This document shows, piece after piece, positions 27,704 through 38,469 of a stretch of 64,000 nucleotides of DNA (positions are counted from its first letter, which is position 1; the number at the start of each line of letters is the position of its first letter). Origin of the DNA: Sphingobacterium populi (lineage in GTDB: Bacteria > Bacteroidota > Bacteroidia > Sphingobacteriales > Sphingobacteriaceae); the NCBI RefSeq assembly GCF_001586775.1, contig NZ_LQXS01000002.1, positions 186,001-250,000 of the forward strand. The letters run 5' to 3'. The notes beneath the pieces were generated by a model. It had not been told where the DNA came from. It ran no database searches and saw nothing but the letters and a program-made list of their open reading frames with translations. The position numbers were made by a program, and so were the translations under genes.

Positions 27704-30700
27704 TTATCTTAAATTTAAATTGATGCCAAATACAAACGTTTTGACTTGCGGGTAATATCCACCAGTATTACCTCCCGGCACTTCCGGATCATAACCATAG
27801 AAAAAGTTAGTTTTGGTCAATAAGTTGTCTGCAGATGCGTAGAGTCTCAATTTGCTAACGCGAAGTCGCTCCATCCATTCCGGCGAGAAGGTGTAGCCAA
27901 TTTGTACATTTTTCAACCGTAGGTACGAAGCATCTTCGATCCATTTGGATGATAAGCGCGTATTGTGATCACGCAGATACACGAAGCGTGGATAAGATGC
28001 ATCGGTATTGTCAGGAGTCCAACGATCCAAATGTATCTCCTGTGGCAAAGCACTATTGTTGATAAATGCGTGACGTGCATTGCCACCTAAATATCCATCA
28101 ACCTTACCAACACCTTGCAGAAAGAAGCTGAAATCAAAGTTTTTGTAGGCCAAATCACCGCGAAATCCATACGTATATCGTGGAATATCACTTCCCAATA
28201 CATGGCGATCATTGCCCACGGTAATTTCTGTCGCTTCTGGATCCGTCGGTACATAGATGAGATCGCCGGGCCCCACAAGGTCACCGCGCTGAAACGGAAA
28301 GTTAGGTACAAGCCTTCCGTCTACCGTGGTAAAATCACTTTCCTGTGCGATACGATCTACTTTAAATCCGTAGTAGGCATCCAATGGGTGGCCGACTAAG
28401 CGAACATTGTTGCCCAAACTCACCGCGTAATCATCCAAATGGGTGATTTTATTTCTCACATCAGAAAGGTTGAAATTCGCACGGTAGCTAAAGTCGCCGA
28501 TGTGATCTTGCCAGCCAAGGACTACTTCCCAACCTTTGTTTTGCATGGCGCCGGCATTTTGCGAAGGATAGCCCGACCCCACACCAATCACATCCGGTAG
28601 TGGCGTATTGAGTAAGAGATCACGGGTGTTATTAATAAAATACTCTCCGGTCACAGTGAGTCGCTGAGCAAAAAAGGCGAGATCCAGCCCGATATTCATC
28701 TTTTCGGAAGATTCCCAAGAAACGAGCTGATTTGGAATAAAGGACTGGCGGAAGCCCACTCGTCCAACGTTGCCAATTGGATTATTAGAAGTGATTTGTG
28801 CTGAAGAAAGAATCGGCATAAATGGATGATCGCGTCCTACGCGATCGTTCCCTTGTGTTCCATAGGAAAATCGAACCTTACCTAAGTTCCATGTGTCGCG
28901 CAAACTGTCAAAAAAGGCTTCTTCGGTAAATACCCAGCCTGCCGAGAATGAGCCGAACCAATTCCAACGCACATCGGGATGGAATCGGGAAGAACCATCT
29001 CGACGGAAGTTTCCTTCTAACAAATAGCGACCCTCATAATCATAATTGACACGCCCAAAGAAAGACATTAGCGCATTTTGGTTGCTCGAGCTTTCATTCA
29101 ACTGATTTTCGGTACCAAGCGATAGCGATGGCAAATCAACAGGGATATGCGTACGCGATGCGCCAAAATCTGCTCCTACATTTTCTTCCAGAGAATAACC
29201 CAGTAAACCAGTCAAATTATGTTTTTCCTGAAAAGTACGGTTGTAGTTCAACGTTCCGATAAAAGTTTGGTAGGTACCGGAGTAATGTTCCATCGTCACT
29301 TTATTCGGGAAATTGGTCTGGTAGATCAATTGTTCATCATCCGGGCTATAGTAATTGATGGTTTTTAAATGTATCGTTCTTTTGGAATTGTATTTTACTA
29401 ATCCATACTGCCCCTTTAGATCCAAACCTTTTGCAATATTTAGCGTGGCAGCTAGATTCGCTGTGATCTCTTGAGATGTAAAACTATTCGTGCCGCCATC
29501 AGAGGCGATAGCGACAGGATTACTCTGTCCACCATGATATCCCCAACTATCATTTGTAAATCGCACGGGCACTAGCGGACGAATACCTAAGGCCGCAGAA
29601 AGAGCTCCAGTGCCCGACGCGCTACCATCGTTCGATCGATCGATATAACCCAAGTTTCCATCCACTTTTAACCTTTCGCCGATCTGTGTATTCAAGCGAA
29701 TACGTGCATTGTGGCGATGTGCTTTGAAATTGTCACCTACTACGAGCCACCCTCATTGAGATAACCGTACGAAGCGTAATACTGCGTATTGTCACTTCCG
29801 CCATTCAAGCTCAAATTATGATTTTGCTGCGGTGCACTAGATCGGTACACTTCGTCAATCCAATTGGTATTGGCGAAATAGTTGGGGTCGCTACCATTAC
29901 GAGCTATTGCAATTTGTTCGTCAGTGTAGGTTGGGTTGGTACCGGCATTGATGTTGGCTTCGTTTTGCAAAGTCATATAATCTGCCGAGCCTAGAAACTT
30001 CGGCAGCGCTGTAGGCGTTTGCTGTCCGAAATAGCTGTTCAGACTAATATTGGTTTGCCCAGATTTACCTTTTTTGGTGGTCACGATGATGACTCCATTC
30101 GCGCCTCGCACACCATAAATAGACGAGGAAGCGGCATCTTTCAATACCGAGATGCTTTCTACATCATCCGGATTTAGAATATTGATATTCCCTCCTGGAA
30201 TACCATCGATTACGATCAGCGGATTAGCATCGCCCCATGTGCCGACTCCACGAATACGAAATTGTGGTGATCGATTGCCCGGCGCTGTGTTGCCATTACT
30301 TCGTACTGTCAAACCCGGCATTTGCCCTTGTAGGCCAGTTCCAATATTAGCGATAGGTCTGCTTTCCAATGCTTCGCCCGAGATGGAACTTACCGATCCG
30401 GTTAGGTTTGCTTTTCGCTGCGTGCCGTAGCCTACAACGACCACTTCATCAATATTATCATTGCCGGGTTGCAAGGTCACGTTCATCTCGCCGGAATTGG
30501 GTATCGGTTGTTCTCTTGTCACGAAAGAAATATGAGTAAACACTAATGTGGCATCTGCTTGCAAAGTGCTCAAGCTAAATGCACCATTTCGGTCTGAGCT
30601 GGTTCTTTGTTGAGGTTGGCCTTTGATTGCAATATTGACGCCTTCTATAGGTTGTGCAGATTGATCGCGTACTACACCAGAAATGGTGTGCTGTTTTGCT

Positions 30701-31080
30701 GGGAGTTTTTTCGTTTTCGCGACATTTGATCGGCGAATAATGATATAGTCGTCAAATACTTTGTAATCCAACTGCTGCTGTTTAAGCAGCATATCTAATC
30801 CTTCGGTTAGGGATACGGATTGTAGATTGGTCGCTGGTATTAGAATGTGCTCAATCTCGGAGTTGTCGTAGACAAAGCGATGTGTAATCTGCTTTTCAAT
30901 CTTGGTTAACAATGTGGTTAATTTCGCCTGGGGCTCTTTTAGTGTGAAGTGCTGAGCATAACTGGTAGCGCCCACATTAGATATGGATAGCAGTAGCGCT
31001 ATCACTACATACTTGGTAATTACTAGGAAGCGATAAAGTATATTTTTATGACCTCCATGTACATTCAAATCAAAATGCAT
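27704..31080 (-). pseudogene. SusC/RagA-family TonB-dependent receptor with STN domain, single-base frameshift
   Basis: One susC-type gene read as two frames: 31080-29740 (446 residues) and 29738-27704 downstream. The first part has a signal peptide, an STN domain ('AKLTTLLTKIEKQITHRFVYDNSEIEHI'), a carboxypeptidase-regulatory-like domain and the plug ('NPLIVIDGIPGG', 'VLKDAASSSIYGVRGANGVIIVTTKKG'). It ends 'YGYLNEGGS' and then stops twice. Inserting one base near 29743-29750 (GGC-TC to GGC-CTC) restores 'NEGGLVVGDNFKAHRHNARI' and reads into the barrel, giving about 1125 residues, a normal length. The STN domain matches the upstream FecR, the usual trans-envelope signalling arrangement. Either a real mutation or a sequencing deletion. 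Confidence 0.9.
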
Positions 31081-31227
31081 ACTTTTAAATTGATCTTTGT
31101 TCGTTAAATAGGTGATTGGTACAGTTGCTTTGGGAGCAGATCATTTCGTCAGAAGGTGTTGCTGCACCTTCTGGCTTTTAAAGCGTCGCTCCCGTAGTCT
31201 TATTGGCAGATTTCTTATTTCATAGGC

Positions 31228-32439
31228 TTAAGGGTTTTTGACATTCACAGTGAGGTTATTATTTTTATAGGTTGCTTTTAGTCCTAGGTAATCCAGCATT
31301 TCTAGCATTGTAGAAAGTTTTACGTTTCGTGATATAGTTCCATTGATGGCGGTATTTTGGCGTTTTCCCGCAATTTTGACATCAATATCGTACCATCTCG
31401 CTAGCTGACCGGCAATCGTGTGAACATCTGCACGATCGAAATGAAAAAATCCATCTTTCCATTGTATAATATTTTTGACGTTGGGATCGTGTACGGTGTG
31501 CATACTGCCATCGGCTGCAATAGTGGTGAGCTGATCGGGTTGCATATGCACACTGCCCGCAGATGTCTGTAATCGGATGGCTCCGGTCAATAAGGCTGCA
31601 GTTGTCTCTTTGGTATCATACGTGTTCACGTTAAATTTTGTGCCGAGTACTTCGATTTGCCCAAATTGCCCATCAACTACAAAGCTACGGCCGGCTGATT
31701 TGGTGACTTCAAAATAAACTTCACCGGTCATTTTTACTATGCGATCTCCTGCGCCCATATTAGATGCGAAGCTGATCGAAGATTCGGCATTCAACCAAAC
31801 TTTGGTGCCATCGGGAAGAAGAAAGTTAATTTGCCCTCCTCGTGGCGTTTTTACCGTATGCTGTTTTATAGGAGCGTTCTGCGTATGGGTATATTGGATT
31901 TCCCCTGTTTCTGATTGTACGATAGAGAAAGTTTCATCTTTCTCGATCAGTCCCACACGATTGCTATCTAAGGTGATCGCTTTTCCATCTTCGGTAAGGA
32001 ATACGGCACGATTACGGCCGGGCTCTATGTCTGGCGATGCCAAATTCACGTCAGCTAAAGTTCTTTCCGGTAAGCTGGCTACGTTGTACTTATGGTACAG
32101 GAGCGCAGCTCCGATTCCTATCACAAGTAGCGCAGCGGCAGTAGAGATCCATTTCCATATTTTCGGTTGTCGTATATAATTCTTCTGAGGTTCGATTGTA
32201 TGGCTATCTTCCGCGATGACTTGCTGAAAAATATGGCGGGATTCTTCCGCAGAGAATGGATGCGTTTTGGGATTGTCTTTTTCTAATGCGTTTTGCCACA
32301 CTTGCGCAAATAATGATGCCTGCTCGCTTTCAGGAATTTGCGCGCTGAGGTGGTCAAGGCGGACCAATTCTACTTTCGTAATTGTCCCGTCGATTTGTTT
32401 TTGTATTAATGCAATGTATTCTTTGTTCTCGTCTGGCAT
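31228..32439 (-). CDS. FecR-family anti-sigma factor
   Basis: A 403-residue inner-membrane signal transducer. The cytoplasmic N-terminal part (1-92) contains sigma-binding helices ('DHLSAQIPESEQASLFAQVWQ'); one membrane helix follows at about 96-114 ('ISTAAALLVIGIGAALLYH'). The periplasmic FecR domain shows 'VKTPRGGQINFLLPDGTKVWLNAESSISF' and 'GEVYFEV...FVV...QIEVLGTKFNVNTY'. The C-terminal domain, like DUF4974 or an STN fold, has 'VHTIAGQLARWYDIDVKI'. It would contact the STN domain of the neighbouring SusC and hold the sigma factor encoded 61 bases upstream until ligand is imported. Confidence 0.94.
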   Translation of the reverse strand: MPDENKEYIALIQKQIDGTITKVELVRLDHLSAQIPESEQASLFAQVWQNALEKDNPKTHPFSAEESRHIFQQVIAEDSHTIEPQKNYIRQPKIWKWISTAAALLVIGIGAALLYHKYNVASLPERTLADVNLASPDIEPGRNRAVFLTEDGKAITLDSNRVGLIEKDETFSIVQSETGEIQYTHTQNAPIKQHTVKTPRGGQINFLLPDGTKVWLNAESSISFASNMGAGDRIVKMTGEVYFEVTKSAGRSFVVDGQFGQIEVLGTKFNVNTYDTKETTAALLTGAIRLQTSAGSVHMQPDQLTTIAADGSMHTVHDPNVKNIIQWKDGFFHFDRADVHTIAGQLARWYDIDVKIAGKRQNTAINGTISRNVKLSTMLEMLDYLGLKATYKNNNLTVNVKNP

Positions 32440-32500
32440 GTATGGCTGTCAAGCTAATGCTTTACATTGATAGGACAACGCCGTGCGAAAAAAGGGGGTA

Positions 32501-33097
32501 TTAAAAAATTAAAAAAGTAAAAAAAAGACTGACGATAGAGTCCCGGTGCTTGGTGAGATAACTTTTAATAGAAAGCCGTGCAAGTTGCAAGTATTTTTTT
32601 ACGGTTTCGCGAGAGATATTCATCTCGCTAGCAACCTCCAAATATTTTTTCCCCTTGAATTGAGATAGAATGTAGGCTTTCTTTTGCTGTGCGGGCAATT
32701 GTTCGATCGCCAGATCAATCCATGGTAGGTAGCGTTCTTCTCGCGTGGGTTCGTCCAGTGTATCCGACCACCTATCTTGCTCTTGCAAATAATCCAATTC
32801 TATTCGCGCTTGTCGCACATTACGACGCAGTTGGTTCAGAGATGCATTGCGAGCTAGTACAAAGAGATATCCTTCGAGGTTGTTAATAGTGAGTAGATTT
32901 TCTCTTTTGTGCCATATTGTTGTAAAAACATCTTGCAGCACCTCTTCGGTCTGCCTTTTGTCTTTCAAGATGTGAAATACTTCGGTAGCTAATCGTTCGA
33001 AATGATATTGATAAAATTGAGCAAACGCGACCTCATCGCCAGCTGCGATGGCAGTAAGATTTTGTGGCGTTTGATGTCGCTTTATTATCATTTTCAT
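32501..33097 (-). CDS. ECF RNA polymerase sigma-70 factor (FecI-like)
   Basis: About 198 residues from the chosen ATG (33097); an in-frame ATG at 33151 would add 18 residues that do not look conserved. Region 2 reads 'FAQFYQYHFERLATEVFHILKDKRQTEEVLQDVFTTIWHKRENL', and region 4 reads 'QLPAQQKKAYILSQFKGKKYLEVASEMNISRETVKKYLQLARLSIKSYL'. This is the Bacteroidota FecI-like group that works with FecR and an STN-bearing SusC. It is the first gene of the leftward locus and would direct polymerase to the promoter upstream of susC (31081-31227). Confidence 0.93.
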   Translation of the reverse strand: MKMIIKRHQTPQNLTAIAAGDEVAFAQFYQYHFERLATEVFHILKDKRQTEEVLQDVFTTIWHKRENLLTINNLEGYLFVLARNASLNQLRRNVRQARIELDYLQEQDRWSDTLDEPTREERYLPWIDLAIEQLPAQQKKAYILSQFKGKKYLEVASEMNISRETVKKYLQLARLSIKSYLTKHRDSIVSLFFTFLIF

Positions 33098-33151
33098 GAG
33101 TAGTTCTGGCGTCACAAAAGTACTATATCTTAAAATCAACGGTTTCACCAT

Positions 33152-33431
33152 TGCGTTAAGTTTATATTAATAATGACGCGGCATATTCATAATTCCGTTG
33201 ACCGGAAGGTTGTTAGTTTCCTTAGTATTTGCATAAATCTAGGGAATATTTCTCAATAATAATATCATATCGAGCTAGTCAATCAAGCGCTTAACCAGCT
33301 GAATACCATCGTGGCAGCAGTACAAGTTAAACTACCTAATGCTCCTAATCGCGATGTTAATGTTCGTTAAAACTCTTTTGATCAATAAGATGTGATCTTA
33401 TATTGCCTCCAGAATCGACAACCTATTGAAA
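33152..33431. other. Divergent intergenic region
   Basis: About 280-330 bases between the leftward sigma-factor gene and the rightward small gene. It should hold the promoters of both. I found no box that fits TAnnTTTG exactly, no strong hairpin and no repeat. Confidence 0.4.
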
Positions 33432-34061
33432 ATGTTTCTGACTTATTATCGCTTTATTATTAGCCTATCTACTATGCTATGGCACGTAGAATACAACCCT
33501 CATAAAACACCTTCGCTGAGTAGGAATAGCGGGATTTCTAAAGTAAAGATAGAGCAACGAGATACAAGCCCGCAGCAACAGCCAGTTCTTCAAACGACGC
33601 TTCAGCAAGATGCTGACACGATTATATTGGAAGAGATCCAGATCAATCGTTTGCTTTTTCAGCCTGATAGTCTGCAAGCGCGGGATTATTTTAAAAAGTT
33701 ATCCCAAAAAACAACACCAAGCTGGCAAAGCATTTTCATAGATCGTGCTACATTGAGTAAGCCCATGTTGCCCAATCGAGGGAGCAGCACGTCTAGCTTA
33801 CTGTCGATTGATCTTTTGTCTGTAATTGGCAAGCTTCGTAAAAGTAAAAGCGTAGGGGATGATGCAGACGTCGTGTGGCATAGCAAAAACCATTATATCG
33901 AACAGCATTTCGATTCTCTTTTAGTGAAGAAAATGACGGGACTTACGGGGATCAAATTGCAGGAATTTGTCCGCTTACAGCGACCTTCCGTCCATGATAT
34001 TTCTGATACTGTTATCTATGAATTAATGAGATATATTAAAACTAAACATGAAAATGAATAA
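33432..34061 (+). CDS. Unrecognised secreted or membrane-anchored protein of 209 residues
   Basis: I do not recognise the family with confidence. The N-terminus 'MFLTYYRFIISLSTMLWHVEY' could be a signal anchor. A low-complexity stretch rich in Gln, Thr and Ser follows ('DTSPQQQPVLQTTLQQ'), then a charged region. The C-terminal 'KKMTGLTGIKLQEFVRLQRPS...YELMRYIKTK' resembles the end of a group of Bacteroidota envelope proteins that often carry carboxypeptidase-regulatory-like domains, although none is visible here. A TTG six bases earlier is also in frame; ATG 33432 is preferred. The last 14 bases overlap the esterase gene, implying translational coupling. Confidence 0.6.
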   Translation: MFLTYYRFIISLSTMLWHVEYNPHKTPSLSRNSGISKVKIEQRDTSPQQQPVLQTTLQQDADTIILEEIQINRLLFQPDSLQARDYFKKLSQKTTPSWQSIFIDRATLSKPMLPNRGSSTSSLLSIDLLSVIGKLRKSKSVGDDADVVWHSKNHYIEQHFDSLLVKKMTGLTGIKLQEFVRLQRPSVHDISDTVIYELMRYIKTKHENE

Positions 34062-34899
34062 GAACTCAATTGTTGTTACGCTGCTATTAATTATAGGTTT
34101 AAGCGCCTGCCAGACGACCACCAAGGTGGAAAATATTTCTTTTTCTCCGGATTGGACAGTGGAGCGTATGTATTCCAAAAATGTGCAAGATTCTTTCGAG
34201 GTCAGTGTGCAATATCCAAAGGGTTACGATAAAAATGCGTCGCAACAATATCCTATCGTACTATTGACAGATGCAGATCTCTATTTTCCACTTGTTGCTC
34301 CGATTGTGCATCAGTATGAAGAAGTAGGTATTTGGCCGCCAATGATATTGGTGGGAATTGGATATGGATCTTTGCACAAAATGGATTCGCTACGAAATCG
34401 GGATTACCTGTATCCCGAAGCATTGCCCTCTGATGAAATGGAAACATCAGGTGGCGGCGACCAATATTATCACTTTCTTGCGGATGAGCTTGTTCCTAAG
34501 TTGGAGCAAGATGGGTTTACTAATCCCAAACGGATATTGGCAGGTCATTCATTTGGAGGATATATTACTTTGTACACCTCACTAAAACAAGCTTCGCTAC
34601 AACGGAAAGATTTTGTGGGTTTTGTATCTGCAAGCCCATCCTTATGGTACCATGATTTCTATCTTCAAAAGAATTTTGCTGAGAGTGATCGGCTTACCAA
34701 TCAGCAGATATTCTTAAGCATTGGTGGGGCAGAGGATGCAGAATGGAGCTTAAAGCCATTTGATCGTTTATTGGAGGTTTTGGAATCTCAGGCTGTTGGA
34801 AAGCATTTGCATGCACAAATCTACGAAGGGCTACGGCATATGGATGTCGCCATGGTATCATTCCTACAAGGAATAGGCTTGTTCGTAGGCGCTGAATAG
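34048..34899 (+). CDS. Alpha/beta hydrolase lipoprotein (esterase, Fes/IroE-like)
   Basis: A 283-residue lipoprotein: 'LLIIGLSAC' gives lipidated Cys21. The hydrolase core has 'YPIVLLTDADLYF', 'WPPMILVGIGYG', nucleophile Ser168 in 'LAGHSFGGY', 'FVSASPSLWYHD', an acidic residue near 'GGAEDAEW' and His in 'EGLRHMDVAM'. This is the putative esterase (PF00756-like) family, whose members include siderophore esterases, feruloyl esterases and S-formylglutathione hydrolases. It overlaps the preceding small gene by 14 bases and probably depends on it for translation. Membrane-anchored location suggests a periplasmic or surface substrate. Confidence 0.85.
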   Translation: MKMNKNSIVVTLLLIIGLSACQTTTKVENISFSPDWTVERMYSKNVQDSFEVSVQYPKGYDKNASQQYPIVLLTDADLYFPLVAPIVHQYEEVGIWPPMILVGIGYGSLHKMDSLRNRDYLYPEALPSDEMETSGGGDQYYHFLADELVPKLEQDGFTNPKRILAGHSFGGYITLYTSLKQASLQRKDFVGFVSASPSLWYHDFYLQKNFAESDRLTNQQIFLSIGGAEDAEWSLKPFDRLLEVLESQAVGKHLHAQIYEGLRHMDVAMVSFLQGIGLFVGAE

Positions 34900-34989
34900 T
34901 TATATTTTTCGCTTGTTTACTAATTACGGAATGCAATATGATGACCAAAATGTTGAACATAGATTTTAAATTAGTGTTTTCAACTATCT

Positions 34990-35490
34990 ATGAACATGAT
35001 TGATCAATCTATTTTTCTGCGAAAATACCAGGCAAGTGATTTTGCAGATTATTACCAGATGGTAAGTGATGAGGCGGTGATGAAGTACATTACCGAAAAG
35101 GCTTTGAGCGAGGCAGAAGCGAGGGAAAAGTTTGATAGTATGTTGCAAATCAATGCAAAGCACGAGCGATTAGGTTATTTTAAGGTTTATGATCATAAAG
35201 ATACTTTTATAGGTGATTGTAAGCTAGAGTTTTATCCACTGGATACGCGTTGCCTCGAGGTGGGATATATTTTGAAAGAAGCATTCTGGGGAAAGGGATT
35301 AGCCACGCGATTGTGTGCGCAAATGCTTGCTTTAGCCGATGAAGTTGCTCCAGAAATGGCGATAATCGGCATCATCGATCCTGCAAATACTGCTTCCAAG
35401 CGGATTTTGCAAAAATTTGGGTTTGAAAGCTACTTTGTCGGTATGGAAGATGATTTGCCTACTGAAAAATTACGATTGGCTAAAGCTTAG
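34990..35490 (+). CDS. GNAT-family N-acetyltransferase (RimJ/RimL-like)
   Basis: A 166-residue acetyltransferase. It starts 'IFLRKYQASDFADYYQMVSDEAVMKYI', as in the RimJ/RimL/SpeG branch. The acetyl-CoA loop is 'YILKEAFWGKGLATRLCAQML' (Q/R-x-x-G-x-G/A pattern), followed by 'IIDPANTASKRILQKFGFES', the family's asparagine and C-terminal motif. The acceptor may be a ribosomal protein N-terminus, a small amine or an antibiotic. It stands alone, separated from Lon by a long terminator. Confidence 0.9.
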   Translation: MNMIDQSIFLRKYQASDFADYYQMVSDEAVMKYITEKALSEAEAREKFDSMLQINAKHERLGYFKVYDHKDTFIGDCKLEFYPLDTRCLEVGYILKEAFWGKGLATRLCAQMLALADEVAPEMAIIGIIDPANTASKRILQKFGFESYFVGMEDDLPTEKLRLAKA

Positions 35491-35595
35491 CTAGGAAATA
35501 ACCATCGGCGCCATACCTAATAATAACTTATTTTGGGATCAACTATCGATTCATCAGGAGCAAATCAACGTCTGTAATTGCTTCATGAAGCATAC

Positions 35596-35651
35596 AATTC
35601 ATACTAAAAAAAAGACCCCACGCTCATGTGGGTCTTTTTTTAGTATGAATT
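35596..35651. terminator. Bidirectional terminator between acetyltransferase and lon
   Basis: A long stem running from AATTCATACT and the A run through GACCC, with a loop near CGCTCA, then GGGTC, the T run and AGTATGAATT. About 24 bp pair with one bulged C. It serves both converging genes. Confidence 0.88.
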
Positions 35652-35662
35652 GATCGTTATGA

Positions 35663-38139
35663 TTATTTCTTGTGCAGATCTTGCCCCACGTAAGTCAAAT
35701 CTTTAGCGTGCTTTACCTTCTCATCCAGTAAGGCTAGTTGTATCACTTCCCGCATATCTTTTACATAATGGAATTTCATGTTTTTGATATAATCTTCCTT
35801 AATTTCTAAAATATCCTTCTCATTGGATTTGCAAAGTATGATGGTGTCTATATTGGAGCGTTTGGCTGCCAAGATCTTCTCTTTGATACCACCAACTGGT
35901 AGTACCTTGCCACGGAGTGTAATCTCACCTGTCATCGCCAGATTAGCACGAATTTTACGTTGTGTGAATAAGGAAGTTAAGGCAGTGAGCATCGTGATAC
36001 CGGCAGAAGGGCCATCTTTTGGAGTGGCACCGGCAGGTACGTGCACATTCACATCCCACTCGTCAAAAATTCGATAATCAATACCAAAATCTTCTGCGTG
36101 CGAGCGCAAGTAGGCCATCGCAATTGCGGCAGATTCTTTCATCACGTCGCCTAGGTTTCCCGTAAGGCTCAGTTTGCCTTTACCACGACTCAAGCTGGAT
36201 TCGATATACAGGATATCGCCACCTACAGAAGTCCATGCCAATCCTGTAACCACGCCAGCAATGTTGTTGTCTTCATACAAGTCTTTGTCGAAGATAGGAG
36301 CGCCTAATATTTCTTCTACCTGCGTAGCCGAGATATTGGTTTGATAGGGTTTTTCCATCACGATCTTCGTCGCTATACCGCGCACCACACTTCCTATCTT
36401 TTTCTCTAAACCACGTACACCCGATTCTCGTGTGTATTCATCGATGATCTTTTCGATACTTTTCGCGCTGAGTGAAATGTCTTTAGTTTTCAGACCATGC
36501 ATCTCACGTTGCTTTGGCAACAGGTGTTTTTTACCAATTTCTACTTTTTCTTCGATGGTATATCCATTCACTTCAATGATCTCCATCCGATCCAATAAAG
36601 CCGGCTGAATGCTGCTTAAAGAGTTGGCTGTGGCAATAAACATGACCTTCGAAAGATCGTATTCCATCTCCACGTAGTGTCGTAGAAATTCGTATTTTGC
36701 TCCGGATCCAATACTTCGAGTAAGGCAGATGATGGATCACCTTTAAAATCTGATCCAATCTTGTCGATCTCGTCTAATACGAATACGGGATTGGAAGATC
36801 CTGCCTTTTTCAGCGATTGAATAATGCGGCCTGGCATAGCACCTATATACGTTTTGCGATGTCCGCGAATCTCTGCCTCGTCACGCACACCGCCCAGTGC
36901 CATGCGCGTATACTTGCGACCTAATGCTTTAGCAATAGATTTTCCTAAAGAAGTTTTTCCGACTCCTGGAGGGCCTACCAAACATAAGATCGGGGCTTTC
37001 ATGTCATTTTTAAGTTTCAGAACGGCTAGATATTCTACAATCCGTTGCTTTACTTTTTCTAAGCCATAATGATCTTTGTCTAGCGTCTTTTCGGCGCGAG
37101 CCAAATCAAAATTGTCTTTAGTATAACTATGCCATGGCAAATCTAGTAGCAGTTCGAGGTAGTTGAGTTGCACGGAGTAATCCGCGGCTGCTGGATTGAT
37201 ACGAGCCAGTTTTTCCAACTCTTTGTCGAAATGCGTTCCGACATCTTTTGGCCATTTCTTCGTTTTAGCACGAGTACGTAAACTATCGATTTCCAGATCA
37301 GGCGTATTGCCACCTAATTCTTCTTGAATAGTTTTCAGCTGTTGGTGCAAAAAGTAATCGCGCTGCTGTTTATCTAGATCTACGCGCACTTTATTCTGAA
37401 TCTGATTCTTCAGCTCCAGCATCTGAATCTCTGTGGTTAGGTGTTCCAAAAGCAATTTCGCCCGTTTCACGAAATCCACCTTTTCTAACAACTCTTGCTT
37501 ACTACCTAGTTCAAGAGAAAGGTTGGAAGATATAAAGTTGACTAAGAAGGTAGGGCTATCAATGTTCTTGATTGCGATTCCTGCTTCGCTGGGCAGATTA
37601 GGTGAAAGCTGAATTATCTGTTGTGCTAGCTCCTTGATCGAAGAAATTAAAGCTTTGAATTCCTTGCTACTGGTTTTTGGCTTTTCCTCGTCATAACGTT
37701 CCACCTGTGCCAGCATGTAAGGCTCAGTTTGTACGACAGCATTCAGTTTAAAACGTTGCTTTCCCTGAATAATCACCGTCGTATTACCGTCAGGCATCTG
37801 TAGCAATTTAATAATGTTGGCTACGGTTCCCACATCATTTAATTCTTCAAACAGAGGGTCTTCGACGGTCATATCTTTCTGAGAAGCTACGCCAATCGTG
37901 CGATCACCTTTATAAGCATCTTTGATTAACTTGATAGATTTGTCTCTACCGACCGTAATCGGAATCACAACTCCGGGAAACAGTACCGTATTGCGTAGCG
38001 GAAGAATGGGTAGTACTTCCGGAATATCAGCATTACTCATTTCATCCTCATCTTCTTGGCTCAAAAGCGGGAAAAACTCTGTTTCTTCGTTTATGATAGG
38101 TAGCACATTATTGAAATCGAAGGTATTGTCTTTACTCAT
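35663..38139 (-). pseudogene. lon: Lon ATP-dependent protease, single-base frameshift
   Basis: The intact product would be about 825 residues, the normal Bacteroidota length. The first frame (38139-36616) holds the Lon N-terminal substrate-binding domain ('VLPILPLRNTVLFPGVVIPI'), the coiled linker, the Walker A 'LVGPPGVGKTSLGKS' and the Walker B 'VFVLDEIDKIG'. It then runs off frame after 'EQNTNFYD'. The second frame (36673-35663) resumes at '[18 protein letters not shown]' with sensor residues, and continues to the Ser-Lys protease with '[11 protein letters not shown]' (catalytic Ser) and '[12 protein letters not shown]' (catalytic Lys). Adding one C near 36678 (GAC-AC to GAC-CAC) gives '[14 protein letters not shown]', the expected sequence. 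Loss of Lon would affect protein quality control; a read error is likely. Confidence 0.93.
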
Positions 38140-38469
38140 ATATTAGCTTACGTTTGCTGACATCTTGTCTACGCAAGAATGCCGCTACGAATTTTAAATG
38201 ATAAAATGCAGATGGTGCAACCTAAGTGCCAAAGATTATTTTGGTACTATTTATGCTTACACCCTCTGGAATAACTGCAATAACGTCAGTTTTGTTCGAG
38301 TTAATGTCAGACTTATTGACGTAAGTTAATTATTTGGCGCAACACTCCCTAGCGGAAATGTGGAAATGTTTATAAATATTAATTGTTTGATTAAACTATT
38401 TAGTACACTTTTACTCCATACAGGGGATTTATTTGAAGTCTATTTGTAATTTAAGTTAAGAGATTGAAT
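38140..38469. other. Divergent intergenic region between lon and the TPR gene
   Basis: About 330 bases with no credible gene. It must contain both promoters. I see no strong hairpin or repeat and no exact TAnnTTTG box. Confidence 0.5.

Noticed and set aside
31739..32179. 146-codon frame opposite fecR
   Set aside because: Antisense shadow of a clear FecR protein.
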